A DNA stretch of 64,000 nt, taken from Microbacterium croceum (GTDB lineage Bacteria; Actinomycetota; Actinomycetes; Actinomycetales; Microbacteriaceae). The notes beneath the pieces were generated by a model. That model was not told the DNA's origin. It was given only the letters and a program-made list of their open reading frames with translations, and made no database searches. The position numbers and the translations under genes were made by a program. The stretch lies in assembly GCF_023091245.1 (NCBI RefSeq), contig NZ_JAHWXN010000001.1, positions 1,426,001 to 1,490,000 of the forward strand, in the 5' to 3' direction. This document shows, in pieces, positions 49,486 through 57,601 of the stretch. How positions within the stretch are numbered: the stretch's first letter is position 1; the number at the start of each line of letters is the position of its first letter.

Positions 49486-49593
49486 ATGGGCTTCTTCGCC
49501 TCCTCTCCGTCCACCGGGGCGCTGGCCGTCGGCGGTTCTCTCGGGGTACTGCTCATCTACGGCGCGATCACCGGCCGTCGCTCGCGGGCGTGA
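49486..49593 (+). CDS. Small single-helix membrane protein
   Basis: The product has 35 residues: MGFFASSPSTGALAVGGSLG then VLLIYGAITGRRSRA. One hydrophobic helix is followed by an Arg-rich end, so the C-terminus is probably cytosolic. GAAAGGA lies 6 nt upstream of ATG 49486. It follows CsbD by 58 bases and shares its stress-gene context. No family name was recognised. Confidence 0.6.
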   Translation: MGFFASSPSTGALAVGGSLGVLLIYGAITGRRSRA

Positions 49594-49701
49594 GAAAGGG
49601 CACGCGATGAAGCGGCATCCAGGTGGCGTCGGGTCGAGAACCCGATCCAATCTCGCCGCCGCTCCGAATCTCCTCAGGGATCCGAACGAGGGAGTGAATA
49701 G

Positions 49702-50268
49702 ATGGTGGGGGAACGCTTTCACAGCGCATGGGAAGCAGCGGACGACGCCATCGTCGCCGGTCGCGCCATCGACGGTGACGTCGCAGCCTTCGCGGTACTC
49801 GTCCGCCGATACACGCCGATGATGAGGGCCTACACGCAGCGGATGCTGAACTCCTCGTCCGATGTGGACGACATCGTGCAGGAGGCGTTCGTGACCGCCT
49901 GGCAGCGGTTCTCGGAGCTCGAGGATCCTGCGAAGGTCAAGACCTGGCTGATGCGGATCGTGAGCCGAAAGGCGGTGGACCGCATCCGCAGTCTGCGTCC
50001 CATCGTCGACGTCGACGATGTCGAACAGGAGGCTCCATCGCATGCGTCGCCGCCGCGAGTGGCGGAGGCGCGAGCGGGGGTCGCAGCACTCGCGGAAGCA
50101 CTGCGCGAACTTCCCGCTGCGCAACGGGAGTGCTGGGTCCTGCGCGAGATCGGCGGGTACTCGTATGACGAGATCTCCGACGAGCTCGGCATCTCCACGA
50201 GCACCGCGCGCGGCCTGCTGGCGCGAGCCAGGAAATACATGATCGTACGGATGGAGGAGTGGCGATGA
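49702..50268 (+). CDS. ECF-type RNA polymerase sigma factor
   Basis: The product has 188 residues. Region 2 (~28-97) includes FAVLVRRYTPMMRAYTQRML and DVDDIVQEAFVTAWQRF. Region 4 (~128-182) includes LPAAQRECWVLREIGGYSYD and EISDELGISTSTARGLLARA. This is the two-domain layout of extracytoplasmic-function sigma factors. GAGGGAG precedes ATG 49702. It overlaps the next gene by ATGA. That product has an anti-sigma-like N-terminus and an Asp23 domain, so the pair may couple envelope state to transcription. Confidence 0.9.
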   Translation: MVGERFHSAWEAADDAIVAGRAIDGDVAAFAVLVRRYTPMMRAYTQRMLNSSSDVDDIVQEAFVTAWQRFSELEDPAKVKTWLMRIVSRKAVDRIRSLRPIVDVDDVEQEAPSHASPPRVAEARAGVAALAEALRELPAAQRECWVLREIGGYSYDEISDELGISTSTARGLLARARKYMIVRMEEWR

Positions 50269-50888
50269 CTGACGACCACGAGATCCCCGAGCTGCGTCAC
50301 CTCGGCCTGGAGCCGGACGACCTCGACGGCCATACGCTCGAAGAGCTCTCGGACTACCTCGACGCGGGCCGGCATCCGTCCGATCCGACGATCGACGGTT
50401 CTCCGGGATGCCGGCTGGCTCTGGACGCGCTCGAACGCCTGCAGGGGCTCGGCGGGCAGCTGATCGACGCCGATGCCGCCGCGGCGCCGGACGTCGATGA
50501 AAGCTGGGTCGACCGCATCCTCAGCGGCATCGCGTTGGATGCGCGGGCGGGCCGACGGATCCCCTTCGATGCGCCGGAGCCCTCCGTCGATCTCGGGATC
50601 ACCGAAGGTGCCGTGCGCGGCCTGATCCGCTCGGCCGAGAATGCGGTACCCGGCGTGCTCGTCGGTCGGTGCCGACTGGATGGTGACGTGACGATCGCAG
50701 GTGCGCCGATCCGTATCGACATCGAGGCCAGCGCACGATTCGGCGAGTCGATCCCCCGTTTGGCGGAACGCCTGCGCGCGGAGGCGGAGCAGCGTCTGAG
50801 AGCGCACACCGAACTCAATATCGTCGCCATCGATGTGAGGATCCGCGACGTCTACGATGTGTCGGCCTGGGCCGAGAGGAGCCGATGA
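50265..50888 (+). CDS. Asp23-domain protein with anti-sigma-like N-terminal region
   Basis: The product has 207 residues. The first ~95 (LEELSDYLDAGRHPSDPTID, GSPGCRLALDALERLQGL) resemble the short helical N-terminus found in genes next to ECF sigma factors. Residues ~120-200 form an Asp23-type domain (ITEGAVRGLIRSAENAVPGV, FGESIPRLAERLRAEAEQRL, NIVAIDVRIRDV). No membrane helix is present. ATG 50265 overlaps the sigma-factor stop and follows GGAGGAG. It could be the regulator of the sigma factor. This is inference from position and fold. Confidence 0.6.
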   Translation: MTDDHEIPELRHLGLEPDDLDGHTLEELSDYLDAGRHPSDPTIDGSPGCRLALDALERLQGLGGQLIDADAAAAPDVDESWVDRILSGIALDARAGRRIPFDAPEPSVDLGITEGAVRGLIRSAENAVPGVLVGRCRLDGDVTIAGAPIRIDIEASARFGESIPRLAERLRAEAEQRLRAHTELNIVAIDVRIRDVYDVSAWAERSR

Positions 50889-51229
50889 TGACCGAGTATG
50901 AGGAACTGGCCGCCGCGATCGATACGGCGGTACGGGCGACCCCGGGCGTGGATGACATCTACCGCTCCGGCTCGTTGATCTCCAATCTGGTGGGCGCGGG
51001 CGCGTCCGCGCTCGGCGTGCGTAATCAGGACGAACCGCTCGTGGCCGTTACCCAGGGTGACGACGGCGTGCGGGTGGAGGCGTCTGTCGGTGTGGACTCC
51101 GCCGTCGGTGCCCCGGCGACGTTGGCGGCAGTCCGGAACGCGATCGCCGCTCTGCTCGATGAACGAGGGCTGCGCGCCACAGCCATCACACTCACGGTCG
51201 TCTACGTGCATTCGCGCGAGGCGTCCTGA
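50885..51229 (+). CDS. Small Asp23-associated protein
   Basis: The product has 114 residues, probably alpha/beta (YEELAAAIDTAVRATPGVDD, VAVTQGDDGVRVEASVGVDS, TAITLTVVYVHSREAS). Strand pattern and context suggest a degenerate Asp23-like fold, but the usual core motif is absent. It starts inside the preceding stop (ATGATG) and is last in the sigma-factor operon. No catalytic feature was seen. Confidence 0.55.
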   Translation: MMTEYEELAAAIDTAVRATPGVDDIYRSGSLISNLVGAGASALGVRNQDEPLVAVTQGDDGVRVEASVGVDSAVGAPATLAAVRNAIAALLDERGLRATAITLTVVYVHSREAS

Positions 51230-51230
51230 G

Positions 51231-51290
51231 CTACGGCCGGCCCCGGCCGTAGGAGAAGCGCCGCTCCCCCCTCCGCGAGCGGCGCTTCTC
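51231..51290. terminator. Two tandem hairpins after the sigma-factor operon
   Basis: First stem CTACGGCCGG / CCGGCCGTAG (51231-51240 / 51243-51252), which has only 2 bases between the arms. Second, perfect 14-bp stem GAGAAGCGCCGCTC (51253-51266 / 51277-51290) with a 10-base loop. They separate the convergent QorB-like gene. Confidence 0.8.
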
Positions 51291-51309
51291 GACATCCACC
51301 TGCGACGGA

Positions 51310-52164
51310 TCAGGCGATCGCGCGCAGCCCCTCGACGAGGGGCGTGGTCGGACGACCGATCAGGCGTGCGAGCGTGCCGTCGGTGTCGGCGAGGGCTCCA
51401 TCGCGGATCCCGCCGTCGAGGGCGACGACGAAGCCGACGGTGCCGGCGTCGAGCCCCGCCGCCGCGAGAGCCGCGGACTGCTCCTCCGGCGTGAGCGCGC
51501 GGTACTCGACCGGGCGTCCGGTGACCTCGGCGATCGCGGCGGCGAGGTCCGCGTAGTTCCAGGCGACGTCGCCGCCGAGCTCGTAAGCCTGGCCGATGTG
51601 GCCGTCTTCGAGCAGCACGACCGCGACGGCCTCCGCGTAGTCCTTGCGGCTGGCGGATGCGACTCGTCCCTCGCCGGCTCCCGCCGCGAGCACACCCGTC
51701 TCGGCGGCGCGTGCGAGGTCGGCGGCGTAGTTCTCGGTGTACCAGTTGTTGCGCAGGATCACGGCGGGCAGACCAGCGGCCGCGATGAGCTCCTCGGTCG
51801 CCTTGTGCTCAGGCGCGAGCACCAGGTCGCTGGTGGGAGCCTGGGAGGCGCTCGTGTAGACGAACTTCGTCACACCGGCGGCCTTCGCCGCATCGATGAC
51901 CGCCTGATGCTGGGGCACGCGGCGTCCGACCTCGGAGCTGGAGACGAGCACGACGGCATCCACGCCATCGAGCGCGGCGGCGATGGTTGCCGGCTGGTCG
52001 TAGTCGACGACCGCCACGGAAACACCGAGGGCCTTCAGGTCCGCGGCCTTGGCGACGTCGCGCACACCGGCGATGATCGACTGCGGTGCGGCGCCGCGCT
52101 CCAGGAGGCTTTCGACGATGAGGCGGCCGAGGTTGCCAGTCGCGCCGGTGACAAGGATGGTCAT
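51310..52164 (-). CDS. NAD(P)H-binding NmrA/QorB-like quinone oxidoreductase
   Basis: The product has 284 residues of the atypical SDR fold. MTILVTGATGNLGRLIVESL holds the NADP loop (GATGNLG, 7-13). VKFVYTSAS-like (TKFVYTSASQAP) and NNWYTENY match QorB/NmrA-type NADPH-dependent quinone reductases. The enzyme reduces quinones by two electrons to protect from redox cycling. AAAGGA precedes ATG 52164. It is divergent from an HxlR regulator with an N-terminal Cys, the same arrangement as qor2/qorR in Corynebacterium. Confidence 0.8.
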   Translation of the reverse strand: MTILVTGATGNLGRLIVESLLERGAAPQSIIAGVRDVAKAADLKALGVSVAVVDYDQPATIAAALDGVDAVVLVSSSEVGRRVPQHQAVIDAAKAAGVTKFVYTSASQAPTSDLVLAPEHKATEELIAAAGLPAVILRNNWYTENYAADLARAAETGVLAAGAGEGRVASASRKDYAEAVAVVLLEDGHIGQAYELGGDVAWNYADLAAAIAEVTGRPVEYRALTPEEQSAALAAAGLDAGTVGFVVALDGGIRDGALADTDGTLARLIGRPTTPLVEGLRAIA

Positions 52165-52229
52165 GGGAGTCCTTTCGTAGGTGACATCTCCGACAACCGT
52201 TGTCTCGAGGTAAACCTTCCGATTTACGG

Positions 52230-52254
52230 GTACCCACTTTGAAGTAAGGTACCT
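52230..52254. promoter_or_regulatory. Paired GGTACC palindromes in the QorB/HxlR divergent region
   Basis: GGTACC at 52230-52235 and 52249-52254 are 19 bases apart, about two helical turns, just before the HxlR start. An additional inverted repeat GTAAA/TTTAC lies at 52211-52228. They are candidate binding sites of the HxlR protein. Confidence 0.45.
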
Positions 52255-52256
52255 AC

Positions 52257-52625
52257 ATGATGGTGAGTTTTGCGCAGATAAAGGAAACGACTCCCATGGT
52301 GTTCCGGCAGGGCTGCGGCACGCGTGTCGTGCTTGACCACGTCATGAGCAAGTGGGGGGTGCTGGTGCTGTCGTCCCTCTCCGAAGGGACCCAGCGCTGG
52401 GGGGAGCTGCGGCGCGAGGTCGACGGCATCAGCGAGAAGATGCTCGCGTCGACGCTGCGCACGCTCACCGAAGACGGCCTCGTGCATCGGGAGTCGTTCC
52501 CCGCGGTGCCCCCGCACGTGGAGTACAGCCTCACCCCGCTCGGTCGGGATCTGATGGAGCGGATGCTCCCGCTCGTCGAGTGGGTGGCCGACAACGCCGG
52601 CGAGATGCTCCGCCGCTCGGAGTGA
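52257..52625 (+). CDS. HxlR family redox-sensing regulator (QorR-like)
   Basis: The product has 122 residues. The HxlR winged-helix pattern runs WGVLVLSSLSEGTQRWGELR, REVDGISEKMLASTLRTLTE and VPPHVEYSLTPLGRDLMERM. A single Cys at position 20 (RQGCGTRVVLDHV) matches the redox-active Cys of YodB, HypR and QorR. Oxidation or quinone alkylation of that Cys would relieve repression of the adjacent quinone reductase gene. It starts at ATG 52257 or 52260. Confidence 0.85.
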   Translation: MMVSFAQIKETTPMVFRQGCGTRVVLDHVMSKWGVLVLSSLSEGTQRWGELRREVDGISEKMLASTLRTLTEDGLVHRESFPAVPPHVEYSLTPLGRDLMERMLPLVEWVADNAGEMLRRSE

Positions 52626-52757
52626 TCGGGCGAGGAAACCACCAGTTGTAGGGGTGGTAGCCGTGCGGGCGAGGTGTTTTGCTGAGAGTTCCTGCGGCCG
52701 TCGACCGGTGAACGCCTCTTCTCGCGGGTGGCCGCTCCACCACTGGCAAGGAGCCCG

Positions 52758-53405
52758 ATGGACCGTTCATCCGACGAGCCGAGATCGCCTGATCGTCGAC
52801 AGGTGATCGTGGGAGCGGCCTGGGCGCTTCCTCTCATCGCGACAGTGATCGCGTCACCCCTCCAGGCCGCAAGCGTGATCCCCGTGTGCCCGGTCATCGC
52901 GGAAGGGGACTGGGGTGGTTGGGTGAATCAGGGCCAGGGACTGGTCGACTCCGGCGGTGCGAACGGAACGAACGGGTGGTTCCGTTCGATGTCGGGGGTG
53001 TCCGGCTTCGTGTCCACACAAGACAGCATCGCTGTCGCGCCCGCGTCGAACACGCCCCTCGCCTACGTCATCACCGATGTCGTCATCCCCGTCACGCCCG
53101 GAGCAACCTATACCTTCGCCGTGCAGGGGGTGGGGCGGTGGGGGAATGGGGTGAACAACGCGAACACGCGGTTCCAGCAGGTGCAGATCAACATCGACGG
53201 TGTCGTGCAGTGGCAGGGCGATACCCGTACCAATCTGCTTCCGAGCCTCGGGCCGCAGACGATCGGTTTCAGCTATCTGGTACCCGCGGGGACGACGACG
53301 ATCACGTTGACCTACCGTTTCCTCATTCCGCCTCGGCCACGCGGCGATGCGCTCGGAGCCAACGACGACATCGCTCTGTCCAATCCCACCATCTCGTGCG
53401 AGTAG
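52758..53405 (+). CDS. Tat-exported secreted protein of unknown function
   Basis: The product has 215 residues. The N-terminus has a twin-arginine motif (DRRQVI) and hydrophobic core (VGAAWALPLIATVIASPLQA), predicting Tat export. The mature part is beta-rich (FAVQGVGRWGNGVNNANTRF, QQVQINIDGVVQWQGDTRTN, ITLTYRFLIPPRPRGDALGA), suggesting a carbohydrate-binding or jelly-roll fold. It has Cys near both ends (PVCPVI, TISCE). ATG 52758 follows AAGGAG. No partner gene is evident. Confidence 0.65.
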   Translation: MDRSSDEPRSPDRRQVIVGAAWALPLIATVIASPLQAASVIPVCPVIAEGDWGGWVNQGQGLVDSGGANGTNGWFRSMSGVSGFVSTQDSIAVAPASNTPLAYVITDVVIPVTPGATYTFAVQGVGRWGNGVNNANTRFQQVQINIDGVVQWQGDTRTNLLPSLGPQTIGFSYLVPAGTTTITLTYRFLIPPRPRGDALGANDDIALSNPTISCE

Positions 53406-53475
53406 GTCCGGGAACCACGCAGAGCGCACGCCCTGGCCCTTGACCGGGCCTCTCCCGCGGCCCTATGTTCACACC

Positions 53476-55014
53476 ATGTCGACAACGCCAATCCATCTGG
53501 AACGACCCGACGGAAAAGGACTGGCGGCCGGCACACTGGGGCTCTGGGGATCCACCGTCATCGGATTGGCTTCCACGGCTCCCGTGTACTCGCTGGTCGC
53601 CTCCCTCGGGTTCGTGGTCATCGCTGTCGGCGCGCAGGCGCCGATCGCCTTCGTCATCGCCTTCGTGCCGATGTTGCTCATCGCCTTCGCCTACCGAGAG
53701 CTCAACAATGCCGTTCCCGATTGCGGCACCACCTTCACCTGGGGCGCCAAGGCCTTCGGGCCGTGGGTGGGCTGGATGGGCGGATGGGGCGTCGCCGTCG
53801 CGGGAATGGTCGTGCTCGCGAACCTGGCGCAGATCGCTTCCGTCTATTTCTGGTCGTTGATCGGTCAGGACCTGGAGAACAACGACTGGCGTGTCGTCGT
53901 GCTCGCCGTCGGCTTCATCGCCGCGATGACCTGGGTGAGCTGGCGCGGGGTGGAGATCGGCGAGCGCATCCAGAACATCCTGCTCGGCATCCAGTATCTC
54001 GCCCTCGCGATCTTCGTGGTGACCGCGCTGTGGCAGTTCTTCTCCGGCAACGCGCCCGGCGCGACCGCATTCGACTGGGAATGGATGAACCCGTTCGCCT
54101 TCACCGATTGGTCGGGGTTCACCGAGGCCATCCTGCTCGCGCTCTTCATCTACTGGGGCTGGGACACCTGCCTGGCGCTGAACGAGGAGACCAAGGACCC
54201 CCAGCGCATCCCTGGCCGCGCGGCGCTGCTGACCACCGTCATCCTGCTCTTCACCTACGTCACGGTCACGATCGCGGCGATGATGTACGCGGGTCTCGGC
54301 GATACCGGCACGGGCCTGGGCAACGAGGCCAACGCCGACGACTTCTTCCTCGCGATCAAGGACGGCCTGCTCGGGCCGTTCGGCTGGGTGCTCGTGGTCG
54401 CCGTGATCATCTCGGCGATCTCATCGACGCAGACCACGATCCTGCCGACGGCCCGGGGCACGCTCGCGATGGGTGTGTATCGCGCGCTGCCTGCGAAGTT
54501 CAAGGAAGTGCATCCGACCTACAAGACACCTTCGTTCTCGACCATCGTGATGGGGGTCGTGGCCTCGGTCTACTACGTCGGGATGACGCTGATCAGCGAC
54601 AACATCCTGCAGGACTCGATCCTCTCGCTCGGTCTCGCGATCGCCTTCTACTACGCCATCACGGGCTTCGCGTGCGTCTGGTACTTCCGCGCCGATGTCT
54701 TCCGCTCGCCGCGCGAGTTCTTCTTCAAAGGGCTGTTCCCGCTGCTGGGCGGACTCATGCTCACCGCGGCATTCGTGCAGTCCGCGATCGACATGTGGGA
54801 CGTGGACTACGGCTACACAGTGCTGTTCGGTATCGGCGGCACCTTCGTGATCGGCATCGGTTCGCTGGCATTCGGCCTCGTGCTGATGTTCGTCTGGTAC
54901 CTCTTCCCGCGGTCGAAGCGGTTCTTCCGCGGCGAGAGCCTCAACCGCGACACCGAGGTGATGGTGCCCGACGAGCCCGGCGACTTCATCCGCTCGATCG
55001 ACGGCGGAATCTGA
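53476..55014 (+). CDS. APC family amino acid permease
   Basis: The product has 512 residues with ~12 helices. The N-terminal helix GLWGSTVIGLASTAPVYSLV and the region FAYRELNNAVPDCGTTFTWG are APC-superfamily signatures. NEETKDPQRIPGRAALLTTV contains the conserved loop EExxxPxxxIPxA. A cytosolic tail follows. It is predicted to import amino acids or related amines with protons. TATGTT at 53464-53469 lies 6 nt before ATG 53476 and no Shine-Dalgarno is visible, so it is probably leaderless. Confidence 0.87.
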   Translation: MSTTPIHLERPDGKGLAAGTLGLWGSTVIGLASTAPVYSLVASLGFVVIAVGAQAPIAFVIAFVPMLLIAFAYRELNNAVPDCGTTFTWGAKAFGPWVGWMGGWGVAVAGMVVLANLAQIASVYFWSLIGQDLENNDWRVVVLAVGFIAAMTWVSWRGVEIGERIQNILLGIQYLALAIFVVTALWQFFSGNAPGATAFDWEWMNPFAFTDWSGFTEAILLALFIYWGWDTCLALNEETKDPQRIPGRAALLTTVILLFTYVTVTIAAMMYAGLGDTGTGLGNEANADDFFLAIKDGLLGPFGWVLVVAVIISAISSTQTTILPTARGTLAMGVYRALPAKFKEVHPTYKTPSFSTIVMGVVASVYYVGMTLISDNILQDSILSLGLAIAFYYAITGFACVWYFRADVFRSPREFFFKGLFPLLGGLMLTAAFVQSAIDMWDVDYGYTVLFGIGGTFVIGIGSLAFGLVLMFVWYLFPRSKRFFRGESLNRDTEVMVPDEPGDFIRSIDGGI

Positions 55015-55044
55015 TCGGGGTGCCGTCGACCTAAGCTTGTTTTC

Positions 55045-55887
55045 GTGCGCATCCGGCTCGACATCGCTTACGACGGCACCCACTTCCGCGGGTGGGCGCG
55101 ACAGCCGACGCTCCGCACCGTGCAGGGCACGCTCGAGGCGGCGCTGGCGCGTATCGTCGGCTCGGACGTCCGATTCGTCGTTGCCGGACGCACGGATGCC
55201 GGCGTGCACGCGCGGGGGCAGGTCGCCCACGTCGACCTGGACGACACGCAGTGGGCGCGCATCGAGGCCCGTCAGGGGCGCGCTCCACAGGACCCCGCCG
55301 GGTCGATCGCCGGGCGTATGCGCGGCGTGCTGGGCGCGTATTCCGACGTCACGGTGACGCGGTCCTCACGGGCACCCGAGGGGTTCGATGCCCGGTTCTC
55401 TGCGGTATGGCGGCGGTACCGGTACCGCCTGGCAGATCAGGTCGCCGGCTTCGATCCGCTGCGCCGCCACGACACCACCGCGGTGCGCGGCCGGCTGGAC
55501 GAGCAGGCGATGGATGCCGCGGCGCAGAGCCTGATCGGACTCCACGACTTCGCGTCGTACTGCAAGCCACGTGACGAGGCGACCACGATCCGCACGCTTC
55601 TCGACTACCGCTGGACCCGCGACGCCGATGGCGTGCTGATCGCCGAGGTCAAGGCGGACGCCTTCTGCCACAGCATGGTGCGCGCACTCGTCGGCGGTTG
55701 CGTGGCCGTGGGGGAGGGGCGCCTCGATGTCTCCGACCTGGTCGTGTTGCGCGACGCGGTGACCCGAACGAGTGAGTTCAAGGTGCTGGCCGCACGGGGA
55801 CTCACCCTGATGGAGGTCGGCTACCCGGCTGACGGCCTGCTCGCTGCGCGAGCCGAGCAGACGCGCGCTCGCCGCGACAGCGAATAG
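55045..55887 (+). CDS. truA: tRNA pseudouridine(38-40) synthase
   Basis: The product has 280 residues. RIRLDIAYDGTHFRGWARQP opens the TruA domain, and GRTDAGVHARGQVAHVDL holds catalytic Asp51. YCKPRDEATTIRTL and FCHSMVRALVGGCVAVGEGR complete the family pattern. It isomerises uridines at positions 38-40 of the tRNA anticodon arm. The start is GTG 55045, with TAAGCT at 55032-55037, 7 nt upstream. In many actinobacteria truA is near rplM, as here with an insertion of about 2.8 kb between them. Confidence 0.96.
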   Translation: MRIRLDIAYDGTHFRGWARQPTLRTVQGTLEAALARIVGSDVRFVVAGRTDAGVHARGQVAHVDLDDTQWARIEARQGRAPQDPAGSIAGRMRGVLGAYSDVTVTRSSRAPEGFDARFSAVWRRYRYRLADQVAGFDPLRRHDTTAVRGRLDEQAMDAAAQSLIGLHDFASYCKPRDEATTIRTLLDYRWTRDADGVLIAEVKADAFCHSMVRALVGGCVAVGEGRLDVSDLVVLRDAVTRTSEFKVLAARGLTLMEVGYPADGLLAARAEQTRARRDSE

Positions 55888-55895
55888 CGGTCGTC

Positions 55896-56223
55896 TCAGG
55901 CCGGGGCCTGAGTCCGGAGCGAAGGACGATCGGCTGCGGGAGGCGTGCCGCCGACGAGCGAGATCACGTCATCGAGAACGAGCCCGAGCACCGGGGCTGC
56001 ATCGATCACATCGGCGACCAGCGTGCGTTCTCCGTCGCGGCGCTGCGCGCGCAGCATCATCGACACGGGCACATGCTCTGCAGGTGCGACGAACGACATC
56101 ACCGCCCGACCTTTCGAGAAGGTGACGGCGCGCTGCGAGACCGTGTATGCGAACCGCCCCCAATCCGGCGGGACGAGCAGCGTCTAGCCCTGCGGCGTCG
56201 GTTCGACGCGGCCGAGGAGGTCA
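55896..56223 (-). pseudogene. Frameshifted gene in decayed type VII region
   Basis: An ATG overlapping the stop of the upstream membrane-protein gene (ATGA at 56223-56221) starts a frame that goes off after about 13 codons. From near 56187 the -1/+1 frame reads as a convincing protein to the TGA at 55898-55896: LLVPPDWGRFAYTVSQRAVT, FSKGRAVMSFVAPAEHVPVS, DAAPVLGLVLDDVISLVGG. One indel would join them into a ~107-residue protein. Alternatively translation starts at GTG 56102 (AAAGG upstream) giving 68 residues. The family was not recognised. Confidence 0.5.
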
Positions 56224-56778
56224 TCTTTCAGTGACACGCAGTGCTCTCCGTCTCCGACGCTCTGCGCGCAGGCGCTTCATGCGCACGGCAGCGATGATCC
56301 CCGATGCGATGAGCACGAGAGTGAACGGGGCGACGAGCCAATGCCAGCTGATCGGGTAGCCGTCAGCGCCCGGTGTCCAGATCGTCCCCGTCGGGTCCTT
56401 CTCGAACGCGGCGATGAAGATCGTCATATAGCCGGCCAGCAGGGGCACGAACGTCATGTAGGCGATGTCGTCGGCGATCTCGAGCCCGCCGAGCAGGAGG
56501 TAGGCGGAGGCACAGCCGATCGCGATCAGCCCGGTCGTGATCGTGAGCCAGGCGGGCACGCTCAGCACGGGCCACGGCAGTACCGAATCTCCGAAACTCA
56601 AGCACTCGTTGGAGTAGTAGACCCGACCGCAGTTGAGGATGAGGCGGGCACCAACAGGCACGATCCACTGCGCCAATGTCGCGATCGTGGCGAGGATGGC
56701 GATCAATCGTAGGACGCCGAGTCGCAGGGGCAGCCAGCCGCGATTGAGTCCGAAGATGGGCTGTGTCGAGAACGGCAC
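56221..56778 (-). CDS. Four-helix membrane protein of unknown function
   Basis: The product has 185 residues. Hydrophobic segments lie at ~20-45 (LGVLRLIAILATIATLAQWI), ~72-98 (PVLSVPAWLTITTGLIAIGC), ~103-125 (AYMTFVPLLAGYMTIFIAAF) and ~145-168 (HWLVAPFTLVLIASGIIAAV), with an Arg-rich C-terminus (RLRAERRRRRALRVTER). Two Cys (NCGRVYYSNEC) lie in the first extracellular loop. It overlaps the frameshifted gene (ATGA), so both were one operon, together with WXG100-type genes upstream. It may be an accessory component of a type VII locus. Confidence 0.6.
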   Translation of the reverse strand: MPFSTQPIFGLNRGWLPLRLGVLRLIAILATIATLAQWIVPVGARLILNCGRVYYSNECLSFGDSVLPWPVLSVPAWLTITTGLIAIGCASAYLLLGGLEIADDIAYMTFVPLLAGYMTIFIAAFEKDPTGTIWTPGADGYPISWHWLVAPFTLVLIASGIIAAVRMKRLRAERRRRRALRVTER

Positions 56779-56787
56779 GGTGTCAGT

Positions 56788-57150
56788 CTACGGTCGGCCG
56801 AAAGAGCAGTAGAACGGCTTGATCGGGCTGCTGTAGACCCCTCCGGCGGCTCCCGCGACCCGGCTGTCGACCGACGTCACGCCGGCTCCACCGATCTTCG
56901 GAACCGTGCCCAGCACGGCATCCGCCCTCGCATCCGCGATGGTCGCGCTGCGCGGCCCGGACTTCGCCGCGCAGTCGGCGAGGGCGATGCCCCATCTGTT
57001 CAGCGACGCCCACTCGGAGCCGCGCGCCAGCTGGCGCTCTCAAGGGTGTCGTTGATCGAGCCGGCGTCCTCGAAGCCATGCTTCGCCGTCTTCAGCGTGT
57101 CGTGAGCGTCGCGGAGGTGCTCACGGTCGAGCAGTACGTCCACGGTCAGA
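56788..57150 (-). pseudogene. Broken type VII secretion-associated gene(s)
   Basis: Two open pieces in different frames meet near 57035. The upstream piece (57150 to ~57005) reads LTVDVLLDREHLRDAHDTLK, TAKHGFEDAGSINDTLESAS, resembling small EsxB-type helical proteins. The downstream piece (~57035 to TAG at 56790-56788) reads ERQLARGSEWASLNRWGIAL, ADCAAKSGPRSATIADARAD, then PIKPFYCSFGRP. Neither has a complete start-to-stop frame. This is consistent with frameshift decay of one gene or fusion of two fragments. Confidence 0.45.
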
Positions 57151-57200
57151 GTCCTTGCGCTGTGAGGGTCAAGATGCTCGGCCCGGGCTGGGGCAGAGAA

Positions 57201-57239
57201 GGGCGGGCGGATCGGTGCACGTCACCGACCCGCCCGCCC
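57201..57239 (-). terminator. Terminator of the WXG100 gene
   Basis: Outer stem GGGCGGGCGG / CCGCCCGCCC (57201-57210 / 57230-57239) with inner TCGGT / ACCGA pairs. It lies 18 bases beyond the WXG100 stop on the minus strand. Confidence 0.7.
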
Positions 57240-57256
57240 GAAAACGCTGCTGTGGT

Positions 57257-57544
57257 TCAGCTGCCGGCGAGCTGCTGGTCCAGGTCCTGGATCGCGCGCA
57301 TCATGCCCAGCAGCGACTCGGACATGTCGTTGATGCCATCGACCGCCGTCTTCAGACCCGTCGTCAGCTCGGTGTAGCCCTCACCGAACTTGCCCGACGC
57401 GTGCTGCGTCTTGAAGTCCTCACCCAGCAGGGTGTCGACCTGACCCTTCAGCGTGTCCAACTGACCCTGAATGTCATCACGAGCCTGCGACAGCGACGAC
57501 GCCACCTGCTCCATCTCCGCATAAGACGCACCGAAATCGGCCAT
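57257..57544 (-). CDS. WXG100 (ESAT-6-like) family protein
   Basis: The product has 95 residues, two predicted helices forming a hairpin (MADFGASYAEMEQVASSLSQ; GLKTAVDGINDMSESLLGMM). The central turn reads LLGEDFKTQHASGKF (39-53). The Trp-x-Gly of classical members is replaced by Asp-Phe-Lys, a variant common among actinobacterial paralogs. Such proteins are secreted as dimers by type VII systems (EccC ATPase), but no EccC/EccB/EccD gene is in the window. ATG 57544 follows GGAGG at 8 nt. Confidence 0.85.
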   Translation of the reverse strand: MADFGASYAEMEQVASSLSQARDDIQGQLDTLKGQVDTLLGEDFKTQHASGKFGEGYTELTTGLKTAVDGINDMSESLLGMMRAIQDLDQQLAGS

Positions 57545-57601
57545 CGTCCACACCTCCGCAAATCGTTTGGAACGGACCCCTCCGGCCCGAATAGCTCCAC
57601 C

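Noticed and set aside
49254..49593. Calling CsbD and the 35-residue protein a toxin-antitoxin pair
   Set aside because: CsbD is a recognised stress family and the small protein has only a generic single helix. No antitoxin features or overlap were seen.
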